Positions 17,505 to 26,205 are shown, numbered from the stretch's first letter. The stretch: DNA of 64,000 nucleotides from a virus (IMGVR_UViG_3300009419_000010:44763-108762), one strand, 5' to 3'. Numbers and translations are program-made. Notes: generated by a model not told the origin, from the letters alone.

Positions 17505-18237
17505 AAAAGGAATTGTTCTTTCGGGGGGGAAGGCGACTCGCTTATACCCCATTACAAAAACGACATCCAAACAATTGTTGGGTATTTACAAAAAACCAGT
17601 GATTGCCTATCCCCTTCAAACACTGAAGGAAATGGGTTATCAAGATATCCTTATTATCAATGCTGATGAGGAACAACAAAAACAATTTAAGATTTTGTTG
17701 GGAGATGGTGGTAAATTCGGTCTGAATCTGACTTATGCAATTCAGGACAAACCTCGTGGTCTTGTCGATGCTTTTATTGTTGGAGAAGAATTTATTAAAG
17801 ATGCAGATGAAATCTGTTTGATCCTTGGTGATAATATTATCATCGGCAACTCACCGATTTATCCCCAATCGAATACGATCTACACTTACAAAGTAAAAGA
17901 CCCATCAGCATATGGCGTTGTAGAAACTGATGAAAATGGTTTGATCAAAAAAATTGTGGAGAAACCTAAAGAATTTATTTCAGAAGATGCTGTGATCGGT
18001 CTTTATGTATTTTCCAATGAAGTGGTTGAGATGGCTAAAAAGGTCACACCATCAGCAAGAGGAGAATTGGAAATCGTTGATCTCATTCGCTTGATGAATG
18101 AGAAAGAAGGTGTCAATGTCGAGAAACTGGATGGTTTTTGGTTCGATATTGGTGACTTCGATTCCCTATTGGATTGTGCAAATCTTGTTCGAACTATTGA
18201 CAAACGCTCAAACCATGCTATTGGTATTGATGTATGA
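17497..18237 (+). CDS. rmlA: Glucose-1-phosphate thymidylyltransferase, RmlA-like
   Basis: The product is 246 residues. LSGGKATRLYPITKTTSKQLL (split over about 8-28) is the nucleotidyltransferase signature, followed by KKPVIAYPLQTL. LILGDNIIIG holds the metal-binding Asp, and AYGVVETDENG and IVEKPKE are typical. The enzyme joins dTTP and glucose-1-phosphate to dTDP-glucose. It is shorter than bacterial RmlA (about 290), lacking the C-terminal allosteric extension, like the short RmlA2-type. It overlaps the clamp-loader start by 4 nt. Confidence 0.92.
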   Translation: MTKKGIVLSGGKATRLYPITKTTSKQLLGIYKKPVIAYPLQTLKEMGYQDILIINADEEQQKQFKILLGDGGKFGLNLTYAIQDKPRGLVDAFIVGEEFIKDADEICLILGDNIIIGNSPIYPQSNTIYTYKVKDPSAYGVVETDENGLIKKIVEKPKEFISEDAVIGLYVFSNEVVEMAKKVTPSARGELEIVDLIRLMNEKEGVNVEKLDGFWFDIGDFDSLLDCANLVRTIDKRSNHAIGIDV

Positions 18238-19157
18238 GCGACTTATGGGTAGAACAATATAGACCACAGACTTTGGATGATCTGATGGTTGATGATAAAA
18301 CAAGACAAATAATCCAAAACTTTGGTAGAGATATCCCGAATTTGTTATTGACTGGTGTTGCTGGAAGCGGTAAGACCAGTCTTGCCAAAATCATCACTAA
18401 AGATATTTTGAATTGTGATTATCTTTATATTAATGCCTCTGATGAAAACGGCGTGGACACGATTCGAGAGAAAGTTATTGGGTTTGCCCAAACAATGAGT
18501 TTTGATGGTGGATTGAAAATTGTAATTCTGGATGAAGCAGATGGTATCTCCAAACAGGCACAGGGGATTCTACGTAACGTAATGGAGTCCTATTCATCCA
18601 CCACACGATTCATCCTCACAGGTAATTACAAACACCGTATCATCCCTGCTCTACAGTCTCGTTGTCAGAGTCTCACTCTTCATACATCCCTGAAAGATGT
18701 CACTCGTCGTTGTGTGGATATTCTTAGAAAAGAGAATGTGGAGATTCCTGATGATCAGAAGAAGAATCTGGTAAATCTGATCAGAAGTCATTTTCCTGAT
18801 ATCAGGAAATGTATCAATGAGTTGGAGAAGTTCTCCAAGTCTGGTGTTCTCACTATTGAATCGAAGAAGGATACTAATGAGACATTAGAATTAATCTATA
18901 ACAATCTCAAGTCAGGTAAGACACTGGAAACCAGAAAGTTTCTCATTGAGAACGAAGAATTATTTGATTCTGATCACGAAGCTCTTTTGAAAGATTTGTT
19001 GAATCATTTTTATGATCTACAAATTGATGACACTATAAAAAAACAAGCTATCCTAATAATTGCGGATAGCTTGTTTAAAATGATTTCTGTTACTGACAGG
19101 GAGATATGTTGTATCGCTTGTCTATTACAGTTGGAAGAATTATTCCCCCCAAAATAA
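18234..19157 (+). CDS. Sliding-clamp loader ATPase, gp44-like
   Basis: The product is 307 residues; T4 gp44 has 319. WVEQYRPQTLDDLM is the clamp-loader opening, GVAGSGKTS (about 41-49) is Walker A, VILDEADG (about 98-105) the DEAD-box Walker B, and ALQSRCQ the SRC motif carrying the trans-acting arginine finger. It opens and loads the polymerase clamp. It shares a string with rml genes, an unusual mix. Its 3' end overlaps the convergent minus-strand gene by 18 nt and carries an antisense terminator. Confidence 0.95.
   Translation: MSDLWVEQYRPQTLDDLMVDDKTRQIIQNFGRDIPNLLLTGVAGSGKTSLAKIITKDILNCDYLYINASDENGVDTIREKVIGFAQTMSFDGGLKIVILDEADGISKQAQGILRNVMESYSSTTRFILTGNYKHRIIPALQSRCQSLTLHTSLKDVTRRCVDILRKENVEIPDDQKKNLVNLIRSHFPDIRKCINELEKFSKSGVLTIESKKDTNETLELIYNNLKSGKTLETRKFLIENEELFDSDHEALLKDLLNHFYDLQIDDTIKKQAILIIADSLFKMISVTDREICCIACLLQLEELFPPK
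19037..19076 (-). terminator. Minus-strand terminator inside clamp-loader gene
   Basis: AAACAAGCTATCC (19041-19053) pairs perfectly with GGATAGCTTGTTT (19064-19076) around a 10-nt loop. On the minus strand the stem ends in seven T. It lies about 65 nt past the stop at 19140, so it should end the leftward unit 21611-19140. On the plus strand no good T-run follows. Confidence 0.85.
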
Positions 19158-19901
19158 CTTATCGTAATTCTCTCTTACGAAATTCTTATCGTAGGTTTTT
19201 TGAATATTGCGAGATTTACCTTTTTTCGGATTTGGTGTTAATTCAGATTGTTTGCTTTTCCTAGCAGCGGCAGCTTGTTTCGATCTATCTGAACGTTGTT
19301 GTCTTTGTGCTGCGTAGCTACTAACACCATCATCTTCTGGTTCTACTTGATCTTCAACTGTATTATCTTGAGGAAGTGGAGGTGGTGTTGCTTGAGATTG
19401 TTGTGGTAGAGGTGGTGGAGTAGCTTGTGTCGTTTGAATGTTTTGTTTCAATCCTTCCAAAGCATCTTGAATTTCCGAAGCAAATTTGATTTCTCCAATA
19501 TTCAATCCTAATTTCTGGACATCGTTATTTAGATCAGCTACAAAATTATTAATTCTTTTTGTGATATTTTTTTTCAAATAATCAATTTTGGCATTATTAC
19601 CCATGTTTCCACCTGCTTGAACATTTTGTTGTCCTGCTTGTTGCATTCCTTGTCCAGCCTGAGTCAATTTGTTTTGAGATGGATCGATTTGACCACCCAT
19701 TGCTTGAACTCCTTTAGCTGCTAAATTACCAGCTTTTTGAACAACATTACCAGCCATTTGTTGTGCGCCACCTTTTAATTGCTGTCCCGCACCTTTAACT
19801 GCTCCAAGTGCTTGCGCACCACGGGCTTTGAAGCGATCCAAGAACCCTTCTTCTAAGAGTTCTTCCAAATTAAGTTGATCTTCATTATTATATCTAGCCA
19901 T
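19140..19901 (-). CDS. Virion-type protein with Ala/Gln/Gly-rich body
   Basis: The product is 253 residues. The N-terminus LNLEELLEEGFLDRFKARGAQ is a short amphipathic helix, followed by a low-complexity Ala/Gly/Gln region (about 30-105), a helical block, a repeated proline stretch (ATPPPLPQ twice) and a basic C-terminus ending in NYDKLFWGE. A perfect TATAAATA late box precedes it. The composition fits an internal or accessory virion protein. No family was fixed. Confidence 0.65.
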   Translation of the reverse strand: MARYNNEDQLNLEELLEEGFLDRFKARGAQALGAVKGAGQQLKGGAQQMAGNVVQKAGNLAAKGVQAMGGQIDPSQNKLTQAGQGMQQAGQQNVQAGGNMGNNAKIDYLKKNITKRINNFVADLNNDVQKLGLNIGEIKFASEIQDALEGLKQNIQTTQATPPPLPQQSQATPPPLPQDNTVEDQVEPEDDGVSSYAAQRQQRSDRSKQAAAARKSKQSELTPNPKKGKSRNIQKTYDKNFVRENYDKLFWGE

Positions 19902-19914
19902 ATTATTATTTATA
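19902..19914 (-). promoter_or_regulatory. Late promoter, exact T4 consensus
   Basis: Minus-strand TATAAATA, 5 nt (ATAAT), ATG at 19901. This 8-mer equals the T4 late -10 element. Confidence 0.8.
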
Positions 19915-19923
19915 TTATTTGAA

Positions 19924-20175
19924 TTATTTCTTATTTTTTTCCCAATTAACTCTTTCAGAGCTTTTCTTTTTATACATCTTGCCTTTTATTTTTTTACAGT
20001 CTGCCTTTGTAGCTCTACATGCAGGGTAAGAACCTTTTGATGTATCTTTTCTACCACAGGGTCCGCCTGTTTTACAGTTAATCCAACCTTTGAATTTCTT
20101 ACCTTTCTTATCTACATGAGGAGCAAACCAATCACGTAAATTTTCCAGTAATTGTCTTTGGGACATTCTTTCCAT
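19924..20175 (-). CDS. Small basic Cys-containing protein
   Basis: 83 residues. GWINCKTGGPCGRKDTSKGSYP, then ACRATKADCKK, gives four Cys in a basic protein, a pattern seen in many marine phages and giant viruses next to other short Cys/Lys modules. It may bind zinc or nucleic acid. It starts at the last nucleotide of the upstream minus-strand gene's stop, so translation is coupled. Confidence 0.75.
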   Translation of the reverse strand: MERMSQRQLLENLRDWFAPHVDKKGKKFKGWINCKTGGPCGRKDTSKGSYPACRATKADCKKIKGKMYKKKSSERVNWEKNKK

Positions 20176-21611
20176 TATTTTTTACTATTCCCCCAATTTT
20201 TCGCTCCTACTTTTCTACATTTAACCAATGCTCCAGAGGCATATGCACTAGGCCATACATCATATCGGGATTTTACTTTTTTATAACAAGCATCTTGTTC
20301 ATCTTGTTCCTCCCCACAATCCTCATTATCTTCATCTTCATCTTCGTCATCACCGAAGACTTTTTTACCTATATTTTCTTCCCAATCTTCCAATTTACCA
20401 TTTTTATTTCTATCGGCTTTTTTGAAATCGAATTTCTCTCTCAATGTTTCCTCATAGATCATAGCTAATTCTTTGGTGAAATCCCAAGACTTGGATTCAC
20501 CGACTACTGGTTGTGTTGGTGATGCTTGTGGTGCTTCTGGATCATAATTAAGTTTCCAGTCAAGATATTCTTGTGCTGTATTAAACACTTGGTTTGATCC
20601 ATCTGGCTTTAATGCCACCACAGTCCCAGTAGAACTCACCCCAACTTCCGTAGGAGTCCCACCGCCCCTCACTCGTCTAGTCATCATTGTTACTGGATTT
20701 TGTGGTGTTGCGCTTTGAACCCACGAATCATTTGGGTTGTTGCTTGTTACCACCTTTCCAACAACATATCCATCATTGGTTAGAGTTTCTATAGCTTGAG
20801 ATTGTGCCTGTTGTGGTTTAGCCTGTTGTGCTTGTGCCTGTTGTGCTTGTGCCTGTTGTGCTTGTGCCTGTTGTGGTTTAGCCTGTTGTGCTTGTGCCTG
20901 TTGTGGTTGAATAAATTCCAATACTTCGGGGTCTTGGTAAGCTCCCTGTGTTTGTTTTGCCCACGTTTGTAGGTTTGTCGTTGCAATTTTCAATGCACTA
21001 GCATTTCCAGTTTTTTGAGCATATCTGAGTGCAGTAATCAATCTATATTTTTCCGCATCATCAACACCTTCAGTGTATAGACTTTCATAAATCATACCCA
21101 ATTCATTCACAGATTCCCAAGACTTGGATTCTCCTGCCAATTTAAGGTTTGTTGGAGTATTCTTACCATTACCTTTATCAGTTACATTGGTAATAAGATT
21201 TGGATCAACTTCCAATTTCATAGGTTTGATAATGACTACATCTTTTTTCTTGAATTTATCAGGAACTAGAACACCATCGCTAATATCAACCATATCAGTG
21301 GTTACAGTAACTCTACCATAAGTTCTTCCACCACCGTGATCAGCGGCGATAGTCAACACCACACAACCTGCTGGTTTGAATTGATTACCCGTAGAAAATC
21401 CCGATTGTTTATCACCTACTTGAACAACTTTAATATTCAATCCACATTTATCCAATTCATCAACTTCTTTTTGAAGAGTAGATGGCATATGCTTGTAGGT
21501 TTCCGTGTTCTTATAACCAGTGCGAAATTTCACACAGTCGCCTGGTAAAAACCCCCCCGCCTCTCCACGTTGAATCACAGTTTCATAAATTGCGTCAAAT
21601 TTTTTTCCCAT
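20175..21611 (-). CDS. Modular virion-type protein with Gln repeat and C-terminal Cys module
   Basis: The product is 478 residues. The N-terminal domain (1-150) includes GEAGGFLPGDCVKFR. Two copies of a GESKSWxxxxELxMIYE segment (about 162 and 403) flank a QQAQA/QQAKP repeat (about 234-270) and a VGKVV-type beta region. The acidic C-terminal part ends in a conserved module, DACYKKVKSRYDVWPSAYAS then GALVKCRKVGAKNWGN, resembling the DUF5872-type module found in phages and giant viruses. A late box sets the start. An internal head protein is plausible but unproven. Confidence 0.7.
   Translation of the reverse strand: MGKKFDAIYETVIQRGEAGGFLPGDCVKFRTGYKNTETYKHMPSTLQKEVDELDKCGLNIKVVQVGDKQSGFSTGNQFKPAGCVVLTIAADHGGGRTYGRVTVTTDMVDISDGVLVPDKFKKKDVVIIKPMKLEVDPNLITNVTDKGNGKNTPTNLKLAGESKSWESVNELGMIYESLYTEGVDDAEKYRLITALRYAQKTGNASALKIATTNLQTWAKQTQGAYQDPEVLEFIQPQQAQAQQAKPQQAQAQQAQAQQAQAQQAKPQQAQSQAIETLTNDGYVVGKVVTSNNPNDSWVQSATPQNPVTMMTRRVRGGGTPTEVGVSSTGTVVALKPDGSNQVFNTAQEYLDWKLNYDPEAPQASPTQPVVGESKSWDFTKELAMIYEETLREKFDFKKADRNKNGKLEDWEENIGKKVFGDDEDEDEDNEDCGEEQDEQDACYKKVKSRYDVWPSAYASGALVKCRKVGAKNWGNSKK
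20803..20912 (-). repeat. 15-bp tandem repeat encoding Gln/Ala
   Basis: About seven copies of a TGTTGTGCTTGTGCC-type unit, with two TGGTTTAG variants, encode QQAQA and QQAKP. Confidence 0.85.
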
Positions 21612-21623
21612 AATATTATTTAG
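21612..21623 (-). promoter_or_regulatory. Late promoter-like box
   Basis: Minus-strand CTAAATA, 5 nt (ATATT), ATG at 21611. It overlaps the stop codon of the nuclease remnant. Confidence 0.68.
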
Positions 21624-21784
21624 TCGTTTGTAAGCGATTTATTCATCTCTTCCAATTTTTTCAATCTATTATTTTTCCTAGCTTGAGCCATTTTTATTTT
21701 TTGTTCATCTGATATTCCTCTTTTTTTGGCAAAAATTCTCATTTTTTCTTTAGATTCGTCGGTATGTCTTCTACCCGTCGAAGA
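21620..21784 (-). pseudogene. Remnant of a homing endonuclease (NUMOD3 tail)
   Basis: The minus strand is open for 54 codons with no start of its own, bounded upstream by TGA. It reads GRRHTDESKEKMRIFAKKRG then ISDEQKIKMAQARKNNRLKK, the NUMOD3 pattern (GxxHxxESKEKM) found in GIY-YIG and HNH homing endonucleases. The catalytic part is gone. It fills most of the 223-nt gap between divergent late genes and is not closely similar to the intact nuclease at 12920. A 40-residue product from an internal ATG is possible. Confidence 0.7.
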
Positions 21785-21822
21785 TCATAGAGTATAGTAG
21801 AAGACAAATCTTAGTCTTTTTA

Positions 21823-21834
21823 CTAAATAATAAT
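21823..21834 (+). promoter_or_regulatory. Late promoter-like box
   Basis: CTAAATA, 5 nt (ATAAT), ATG at 21835. Confidence 0.72.
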
Positions 21835-22974
21835 ATGAATTTCGACGATTTATATACATTGGCATTGGAAGCAAAGGGAACTAAGCCAGGAGAAAGATTT
21901 TACAGAGCATCGGAATCCGAAGGACCGTCTGGTATTTCTTCTTCACCTATTGGAAAAAGTAATTACAATCCAGAAATATATAAACCAGAAAGAAAAGATC
22001 CTGCTGATAAAGGTATGAGTGATCAAGTATCTATCATTAAATTACTTGGAAAAGCATTTCAATTGTTGAAAAACGATGAAGTGTTTGCGGATCAAATGAG
22101 AGGCATCATGAACGGTTTTAAGAAAAATCGTAAACAAATTTCAGCATATCAAGAAAGTGTTATTAAATACAAACCAAAAACAATTGATAATCTTTGGGGT
22201 AGAATTAACCGATTGATCACAATTGTGAATGATCCCAAAAAACGTCAAGACCCAAGTGTGGCTGAGTTTGAGAAAGAATTAAAAGACTTAAAAGCTCAAA
22301 AAGATGAAGAACAAGGAGAATTGGATAATGTCTTTTCACAAATTGAAAACGTATCATTGGAAAATGAAGAGTTGAGTGATAGTTATTTGGAACAAATGCT
22401 TTATGTTATCAGAGATACTGCGAAGCGTCTTTACAAAAAACAATCAGATGCACTTATGATCGATGGTCAAGAACCTCAATCTCGAATCATCCCTCTTCAT
22501 GAATTAGATTATGGAATGCTCGAAAAAGAAGTTGAAAAAAATTCTCAAGCGCAAATGCAATTATTGGAAATGTTGTTATCATCTGATGATTCAAATCCTT
22601 TGAAATTGTTTTTAAAATTACAACAAGAAAGGTATGAGGATTCTAAGCAAAATTTCTTCAATACCAGCAGAGGTGATAACTATAGCATTGCAATTGAGCA
22701 ATTATATAAAAATTTACCACTGTTTTCTTTAGTAAATTATTTCTCCCATATTATTCTTAAATCACCTGTTATTACACTGAATGTGAAACAGAAAAAACGT
22801 GCAGATGTTCTCACCAAAGGAGATAGCATGATGGATCGTATGAGTAAAATTAAAAACGAGAGAGAATGGGAAGAACTTCGACCTGACTTGATCACATATC
22901 TTAAAAACAAAAAATTGATAAAATTAAAAAAGATATGCTTATCAACATTGCAAAAGGACCGTTCCAAGCAATAA
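21835..22974 (+). CDS. Virion-type helical protein, function unknown
   Basis: The product is 379 residues. MNFDDLYTLALEAKG at the N-terminus is a short amphipathic helix like those in neighbouring virion-type proteins. The rest is charged, mainly helical, with likely coiled coil at about 145-185 (KELKDLKAQKDEEQGELDN). It overlaps the next gene by 40 nt in another frame. An internal or tail-associated virion role is inferred from the late box and location. Confidence 0.65.
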   Translation: MNFDDLYTLALEAKGTKPGERFYRASESEGPSGISSSPIGKSNYNPEIYKPERKDPADKGMSDQVSIIKLLGKAFQLLKNDEVFADQMRGIMNGFKKNRKQISAYQESVIKYKPKTIDNLWGRINRLITIVNDPKKRQDPSVAEFEKELKDLKAQKDEEQGELDNVFSQIENVSLENEELSDSYLEQMLYVIRDTAKRLYKKQSDALMIDGQEPQSRIIPLHELDYGMLEKEVEKNSQAQMQLLEMLLSSDDSNPLKLFLKLQQERYEDSKQNFFNTSRGDNYSIAIEQLYKNLPLFSLVNYFSHIILKSPVITLNVKQKKRADVLTKGDSMMDRMSKIKNEREWEELRPDLITYLKNKKLIKLKKICLSTLQKDRSKQ

Positions 22975-23360
22975 GAGGTAGAGCTAATGCTGCTATTAAA
23001 ATAATTTCCTCATTAAAAATGGAAAACATTACCGAATCTTTCGATGAATTGGCATCGAGATATGCATCTTCTTTTGATTTTGATATGAACGATTTCATGA
23101 TCGATTTGCAAGAAGTTCATTCATTGCTTGAAAGCAAATGCACTGGTCCGACAAAAAAAGCATCTAGTGATAGAAAAGGTAAAAAATGGACTAAATGTGC
23201 TAGACAACCAGATGGTTCATATAAAAGAATTCATTGGGGGCAAGCTGGTGTAAGAGTTGGTAAAAACAATCCGAAGCGTAGGAAATCCTTCCGTGCAAGG
23301 CACAAATGCTCTTCAGCGAAACCAGGTTCTCCCAAAGCAGCGGCTTGCGGCGATTGGTAA
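22935..23360 (+). CDS. Small protein with basic Cys-rich C-terminal module
   Basis: The product is 141 residues. Residues about 75-141 carry KWTKCARQPDGSYKRIHWGQ, RVGKNNPKRRKSFRARHKC and a final AAACGDW, a basic Cys-containing module shared by many marine phages and giant viruses. The N-terminal half has ITESFDELASRYASSFDFD. The ATG at 22935 overlaps the upstream gene. Possibly nucleic-acid-binding and packaged; inferred. Confidence 0.75.
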   Translation: MLINIAKGPFQAIRGRANAAIKIISSLKMENITESFDELASRYASSFDFDMNDFMIDLQEVHSLLESKCTGPTKKASSDRKGKKWTKCARQPDGSYKRIHWGQAGVRVGKNNPKRRKSFRARHKCSSAKPGSPKAAACGDW

Positions 23361-23368
23361 TCATATAG

Positions 23369-23380
23369 TTAAATAATTAG
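23369..23380 (+). promoter_or_regulatory. Late promoter-like box before tape measure gene
   Basis: TTAAATA, 5 nt (ATTAG), GTG at 23381; supports a GTG start. Confidence 0.68.
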
Positions 23381-25342
23381 GTGAGTGTTAATATCGTTCC
23401 CTTATTAGAAGAAGTACTTGGTCTGTTACAAACGATCAATGAGACAAGGGGTGTACCTGAAGGGGAGAATATATCTGACAAGAATGTTCTCCAGACGGGA
23501 AATTCCAATCCAAATAAAAAAGTCAAAAGCTCTCTTTCTAATGAAGAACAGAAGAAGACTAAAGAGGTCGCATCTATTTTCGCAAAGACATTTTTTGAAA
23601 TGCAGCGAAAATTTCAGGGTGATAAAGCACTTAAAACATCTGTTCAAAAAATCATACCAAATGCTAAGAAATTAGAAACTGGTGGTCGTAAAAGCGATTT
23701 GGAAATGCCCAAGAAAGGGTCAATGCTTGGTGGTATTTTGATGCTATTAGGTGGTGCGGGTGCTTTGATAATGGGTCTTTTAACTGACGGTCCGTTTAAA
23801 GGTGCTTTGAAAATACTATCTAAAATTGGTATATCAGGTGGTATCAAGATGCTCATGACAGCAGCTAAAGGAATGTTAGGAACATTCTCTAAATTTGTTA
23901 CAGCACCTTTCAAATTCGCTGGTAAATTGATGGGTAAAGGATTCATGGGTAGAATCGTTGGTGCTTTGAAACCATTAGCTAAAATACTTAAAAAAATTCC
24001 CTTGATTGGCACTATCATATCCATAGGTTTTGCTATTTCTCGCTTCATGGATGGCGATACAGTGGGGGGTGTTATCGACGTTCTCAGTGCTTTGACTGGA
24101 TTATTAAATTTAATTCCAGGTGGCTCGATTATTGCCATACCACTTTCCATAGGTTTGGATATTTTGAATGCTTGGTTGGATGCCAAGACAGCAGGAGCAA
24201 AAGATAAAAATTCTGCTAAATTGGACATTTTAGGAGACATGGCAAAAAGCATTGGCAACTGGATTTGGGACAATGCTTTGTGGTTGCCAGTGATTGGTGG
24301 CTTCAAGCGTTGGGGTATGGCTTACGATGCTTTCAAAGGTGGTAATATTATGGAAGGTCTGAAACAATTTGGACTTGGTATACTATCATTTGCAGGTATG
24401 GGACCGATCATTATGGGTATTGAAACTCTGATGGGCTTCTTCGGTGATAAAGAAGAGAAAAAAGATTTAAAACCAAACACTTCTTGGTTCGGTAGAATTA
24501 AAGAATGGGTTAAGAATAAATTGAAAAAATTACCTTCTTTCCTGAAAAAACCTCTACAATGGTTTGGAATCATAGATGACGACTCATCGGAATCAGAACC
24601 AAACATGGAATCATCGAAAAAAATCGATTATGAGCAAAAAATAGTTGGATGGTTATCTGGTCTTTGGGGAAAAATAACACCTATGTTAGAAAACATTGGT
24701 AAATGGTTCTCTGGATTATGGGAAAAAATATCTACTTGGGCATCTGGATTGTGGGAAAAAATGACACCATTTTTTGAAGTTATTGCTAAATGGTTCTCTG
24801 ATATTTGGGGAAAGGTAAAAGAATTTTTAGGCAGTGATTTCATGAATGGTATTATTGATAGTGTTAAAAATATTGCAAGTTCAGTTATGAGTATTGTTGA
24901 TACCATATTCCGCACAATAAAATCTATCGTAGAAGCTGCTAAAGCTACGATTGGTCGTTTCGGCAAGATGTTTGGAGCTGGTGATAACAAAGAAGTAGAA
25001 GAAAATGCCAAAAAAATGGGATGGAATTCTGTCGAAGAGTATGAAAAATCTGGTTGGAAAGAAAACCCTGATAAAAAGAAAGTGGGAGTTATTGATGAGA
25101 AACGTAAAAAACACGTAGACGATTTAGTATTGATTGGTAGAGAGCAAATAGCAATTCTTTCTGATATCAGAAATATTGGTATGCAAACATATAAAGTTCT
25201 TGCTGGTAGTAGTGGTGGAGGCTCTGCGAGTCCAATAATTATTCCCAATTCTGGTGGTGGTTCTAAAAGTAAACCATCCTCTCAAGTATCTTTAAATACA
25301 AGTAGAGGTGATTATGGTAGTTCTCCATATGCATTCGCGTAA
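23381..25342 (+). CDS. Tail tape measure protein
   Basis: The product is 653 residues, in the range of T4 gp29 (590). It starts with GTG. Hydrophobic helices occupy about 115-145, 205-260 and 315-350 (GGILMLLGGAGALIMGLL among them), followed by Trp-rich repeats (KWFSGLWEKI, TWASGLWEKM, KWFSDIWGKV) and a Ser/Gly-rich tail with VSLNTSRGDYGSSPYAFA. Hydrophobic segments plus helical repeats before the tube-cap and hub genes are typical of tape measures that set tail length. Confidence 0.8.
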   Translation: MSVNIVPLLEEVLGLLQTINETRGVPEGENISDKNVLQTGNSNPNKKVKSSLSNEEQKKTKEVASIFAKTFFEMQRKFQGDKALKTSVQKIIPNAKKLETGGRKSDLEMPKKGSMLGGILMLLGGAGALIMGLLTDGPFKGALKILSKIGISGGIKMLMTAAKGMLGTFSKFVTAPFKFAGKLMGKGFMGRIVGALKPLAKILKKIPLIGTIISIGFAISRFMDGDTVGGVIDVLSALTGLLNLIPGGSIIAIPLSIGLDILNAWLDAKTAGAKDKNSAKLDILGDMAKSIGNWIWDNALWLPVIGGFKRWGMAYDAFKGGNIMEGLKQFGLGILSFAGMGPIIMGIETLMGFFGDKEEKKDLKPNTSWFGRIKEWVKNKLKKLPSFLKKPLQWFGIIDDDSSESEPNMESSKKIDYEQKIVGWLSGLWGKITPMLENIGKWFSGLWEKISTWASGLWEKMTPFFEVIAKWFSDIWGKVKEFLGSDFMNGIIDSVKNIASSVMSIVDTIFRTIKSIVEAAKATIGRFGKMFGAGDNKEVEENAKKMGWNSVEEYEKSGWKENPDKKKVGVIDEKRKKHVDDLVLIGREQIAILSDIRNIGMQTYKVLAGSSGGGSASPIIIPNSGGGSKSKPSSQVSLNTSRGDYGSSPYAFA

Positions 25343-25355
25343 TTAAATAATATCA
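25343..25355 (+). promoter_or_regulatory. Late promoter-like box
   Basis: TTAAATA, 6 nt (ATATCA), ATG at 25356. Confidence 0.6.
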
Positions 25356-26204
25356 ATGGCTACGATCAATGTACATAAAGAATACGACTGGACTTCTGTT
25401 CCCAGAAATAGTCCATATCGAAATGTTGCGCCTTATGTGGTATTGAGATCTTATAAAATAAAATCGAGTGCCGCTTTGAATAGGTTACAGAGTTATATAA
25501 ATTTGGCTACAGCTAAAAGTGCTGATGAATTTTATGAAGGATTGTATCAAAACGTTGAAAAGGCTGATGATTTTTTTATACCATACTTTGGTGATAGTGT
25601 TAGATCGTTCTCAAATGAATTTGGTGATACTTTTCAAAACGGAGCCTTAGCGCAAGTTGACAGCTTACTACAAACTGGTTCTAATGAGATATTAGCACCT
25701 TTGCAAGAACTCAATATAGGGGGCAATGTTAAACAATTTTTTCAAAATGCAAAAGATGCTATAACAAAAGGTTCAACAGCGACTGCTATGGAGAAAATTA
25801 AAGGACTTGGTAAAGGAATGTCTACCGCACCTGGCTCTTACATTGAAACACCTAAATTATATCAATATGCACAGAACGATGGTGCATTGGAAATAACATT
25901 CCCATTATTCAACACGATAAATGGAGATGCTGTTCAGAAAAATTATGATTTGATTGATAAATTAACAAGAATTAATAGACCAAAAAGGCTAACATCCATT
26001 ACTATGGAACCTCCTCATATTTACCAAGTAAAATTAAAGGGTTTGAGATACATGAGATGGGCTTATTGTAGCAATTTTTCTGTTAGTATGATCGGTGCGA
26101 GAAGACTCGTAAATGGTGCTATCACACCTGATGGCTATCAAATTACAATGTCACTCACTTCATTGACAACCGAAGTTAGCAACTTCATGGACAAAGTTAA
26201 ATGA
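25356..26204 (+). CDS. Baseplate tail-tube cap or initiator, gp48/gp54-like
   Basis: The product is 282 residues; T4 gp48 has 364 and gp54 320. The C-terminal third, with YQVKLKGLRYMRWAYCSNFS, RRLVNGAITPDGYQI and TMSLTSLTTEVSNFM, is the tube-fold end typical of gp48/gp54 family proteins, which connect the hub to the first tube ring. It follows the tape measure and precedes wedge and hub genes, consistent with this. Confidence 0.72.
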   Translation: MATINVHKEYDWTSVPRNSPYRNVAPYVVLRSYKIKSSAALNRLQSYINLATAKSADEFYEGLYQNVEKADDFFIPYFGDSVRSFSNEFGDTFQNGALAQVDSLLQTGSNEILAPLQELNIGGNVKQFFQNAKDAITKGSTATAMEKIKGLGKGMSTAPGSYIETPKLYQYAQNDGALEITFPLFNTINGDAVQKNYDLIDKLTRINRPKRLTSITMEPPHIYQVKLKGLRYMRWAYCSNFSVSMIGARRLVNGAITPDGYQITMSLTSLTTEVSNFMDKVK

Positions 26205-26205
26205 T

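Noticed and set aside
20740-20930. CRISPR-like array.
   Set aside because: Units are a 15-bp in-frame tandem repeat with no spacers, encoding Gln/Ala inside a long gene.
23644-25248. Long minus-strand frames opposite the tape measure gene.
   Set aside because: Pro/Ile-rich composition follows from the complement of the Gly/Lys-rich repeats; no promoter or family match.
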